Translations under genes and position numbers: made by a program
Assembly: GCA_919902095.1 (NCBI GenBank)
Contig: CAKKQL010000129.1
Coordinates: 1-7,691, forward strand
Direction: 5' to 3'
Origin: Acidiferrobacterales bacterium
Lineage (GTDB): Bacteria > Pseudomonadota > Gammaproteobacteria > Acidiferrobacterales > Sulfurifustaceae
Length of the DNA stretch: 7,691 bases
Notes under the pieces: model-generated
The model's input: only the letters and a program-made list of their open reading frames with translations
Told to the model about the DNA's origin: nothing
Database searches by the model: none
Shown: in pieces, positions 6,906 to 7,691 of the stretch
Position numbering within the stretch: position 1 is the stretch's first letter
How the letters are laid out: every line of letters begins with the position of its first letter

Positions 6906-6929
6906 CGCCGCCAGCTGCGGCGGGTTTTT
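6906..6929 (+). terminator. Terminator-like hairpin upstream of sucC
   Basis: A 6-bp perfect GC stem CGCCGC/GCGGCG (6906-6911 with 6917-6922) encloses the loop CAGCT. Two bases later comes TTTTT (6925-6929), the form of an intrinsic terminator on the plus strand. No plus-strand gene ends upstream of it in this window, and sucC begins 93 bp downstream. It would therefore act either on plus-strand transcripts started near the operator (attenuation) or on stray antisense transcription. The stem is short and the T tract only five long, so efficiency may be modest. Confidence 0.45.
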
Positions 6930-7022
6930 ATCCGCTGCCGGAGCGGTAAGATTGCATTTCTGTCCGCTGTATTGGCAGCTGGCCAGACATAACAAACGAT
7001 ATAACAAGAAATCCAGAACCAT

Positions 7023-7691
7023 ATGAATTTACATGAATATCAGGCCAAGGCGCTGCTGGCGCAGTACGACATTCCAGTGCCTGCGGGAAAACCGGTCTTT
7101 TCCCGGCGCGAGGCGCTCGCGGCATCCGAGGAACTAGGCGGCGACAGCTGGATGGTAAAGGCCCAGATTCATGCCGGCGGTCGCGGCAAGGCCGGCGGAG
7201 TGAAGAAGGTCAGCGGTCGCGGACAGCTTGAGCAGACCGTAGACAGCCTTCTGGGTTCACGTCTGGTAACCCACCAGACCGGGCCTGCCGGTCAGCCGGT
7301 GGAGCGGCTGCTGATCGAGGCCCCGTGCGCCATTGCGCGCGAACTCTACCTGGCCTGCCTCGTGGACCGCAGTCTGGAGCGGGTGGTGTTTATCGCCTCG
7401 GCCGAGGGCGGCATGGAGATCGAAGAGCTCGCGGCACGCCAGCCGGAGAAGATCCACAAGGCGGTGGCCCATCCGGTCGCCGGTTTGCAGGGCTATCAGT
7501 GCCGCGAGATTGCCTTTGCCCTCGGGCTCAAGGACAGGCAGGTGGGCCAGCTGCAGCGGCTGATGCTGAGCATTTTTCACATGTTCAAGGCGCGCGACCT
7601 GGCGCTGGTCGAGATCAACCCGCTGGTGGTAACCGCGGCCGGTGAGCTGCTGGCGCTCGACGCCAAAATCCAGGTGGACGACAACGCGCTG
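7023..7691 (+). CDS. sucC: Succinyl-CoA synthetase (ADP-forming) beta subunit, N-terminal 223 codons
   Basis: TCA-cycle enzyme interconverting succinyl-CoA plus NDP and phosphate with succinate plus NTP; SucC carries the ATP-grasp nucleotide site and pairs with SucD. The start MNLHEYQAK is diagnostic of the family. Visible nucleotide-site features are Lys46, the glycine-rich AGGRGKAGGVK (51-61), Glu99 and Glu107. The Mg-binding Asn199 (in VEINPL) and Asp213 fall at the same numbers as in E. coli SucC, so there are no indels in this part. The gene is intact to the window edge, where it is cut; sucD is expected next but is not seen. It is divergent from the tetR-efflux operon and shares its intergenic region. 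ATG 7023 is preceded by no clear Shine-Dalgarno, but the family N-terminus fixes the start. Confidence 0.96.
   Translation, partial: MNLHEYQAKALLAQYDIPVPAGKPVFSRREALAASEELGGDSWMVKAQIHAGGRGKAGGVKKVSGRGQLEQTVDSLLGSRLVTHQTGPAGQPVERLLIEAPCAIARELYLACLVDRSLERVVFIASAEGGMEIEELAARQPEKIHKAVAHPVAGLQGYQCREIAFALGLKDRQVGQLQRLMLSIFHMFKARDLALVEINPLVVTAAGELLALDAKIQVDDNAL

Larger units (their letters stand above)
6744..7022. other. Divergent intergenic region between tetR and sucC
   Basis: This 279-bp region is the longest stretch without an assigned gene. From left to right it holds the operon promoter and operator (6760-6789), a small hairpin CGGCA/TGCCG with a 7-nt loop (6820-6836), the terminator-like stem at 6906-6929, and a second perfect 5-bp hairpin CCGCT/AGCGG (6932-6946). 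A 9-nt inverted pair follows: GCCAGCTGC at 6910-6918 against GCAGCTGGC at 6975-6983. The last part, 6985-7022, is AT-rich and contains TATAAC (7000-7005). No classical Shine-Dalgarno precedes the sucC ATG; AAGAA at 7006-7010 is the nearest purine run. A 39-codon basic ORF (6873-6992, plus) has no ribosome site or recognisable similarity and is not called. Confidence 0.6.

Noticed and set aside
6873..6992. 39-codon plus-strand ORF, Arg-rich, upstream of sucC, a possible leader peptide.
   Set aside because: No Shine-Dalgarno before either in-frame ATG (6873 or 6879), no recognisable similarity, no run of regulatory codons of the kind seen in attenuator peptides, and no overlap with the sucC start.

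Overview
The window looks like a stretch of chromosome from a high-GC proteobacterium, most likely a gammaproteobacterium. The evidence is the strong G/C bias at third codon positions, a Bpt-type (not eukaryote-like Ate1) transferase beside aat, and a SucC start that lines up residue for residue with E. coli SucC. Nothing in it allows a genus call. There are no tRNA or rRNA genes, insertion sequences, CRISPR arrays or phage genes.

Layout. Positions 1-73 (minus) hold the first 24 codons of bpt (aspartate/glutamate leucyltransferase), cut by the window edge. Positions 74-197 are a short spacer containing an inverted-repeat cluster built on a 9-base unit, AATCCTGTY. The cluster runs into the 3' end of the next gene and supplies its last codons and stop. 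From 198 to 6743 lies one tightly packed minus-strand block, read from right to left: tetR-type regulator, periplasmic adaptor lipoprotein, HAE1-type RND inner-membrane pump, TolC-type outer-membrane factor, and aat (leucyl/phenylalanyl-tRNA-protein transferase). The gaps are 29 bp, a 4-bp GTGA overlap, a 4-bp ATGA overlap and 9 bp, so the five genes look like one operon. Positions 6744-7022 are a divergent intergenic region with a consensus -10 box next to a 20-bp TetR-type palindrome, several small hairpins and a terminator-like stem with a T tract. Positions 7023-7691 (plus) hold the first 223 codons of sucC (succinyl-CoA synthetase beta subunit), cut by the window edge.

How the genes fit together. 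The regulator probably represses its own operon through the palindrome between the -10 box and the weak -35 region. The operon would make a tripartite drug/solvent-type efflux system (adaptor, RND pump, TolC channel). The most unusual point is that the adaptor is only 228 residues. It keeps the lipobox, the first strand, the beta-barrel and the membrane-proximal domain, but the whole lipoyl domain and alpha-helical hairpin, the part that normally meets TolC, are absent. The N-degron transferase aat sits 9 bp behind the TolC gene and probably receives transcription from the efflux promoter.
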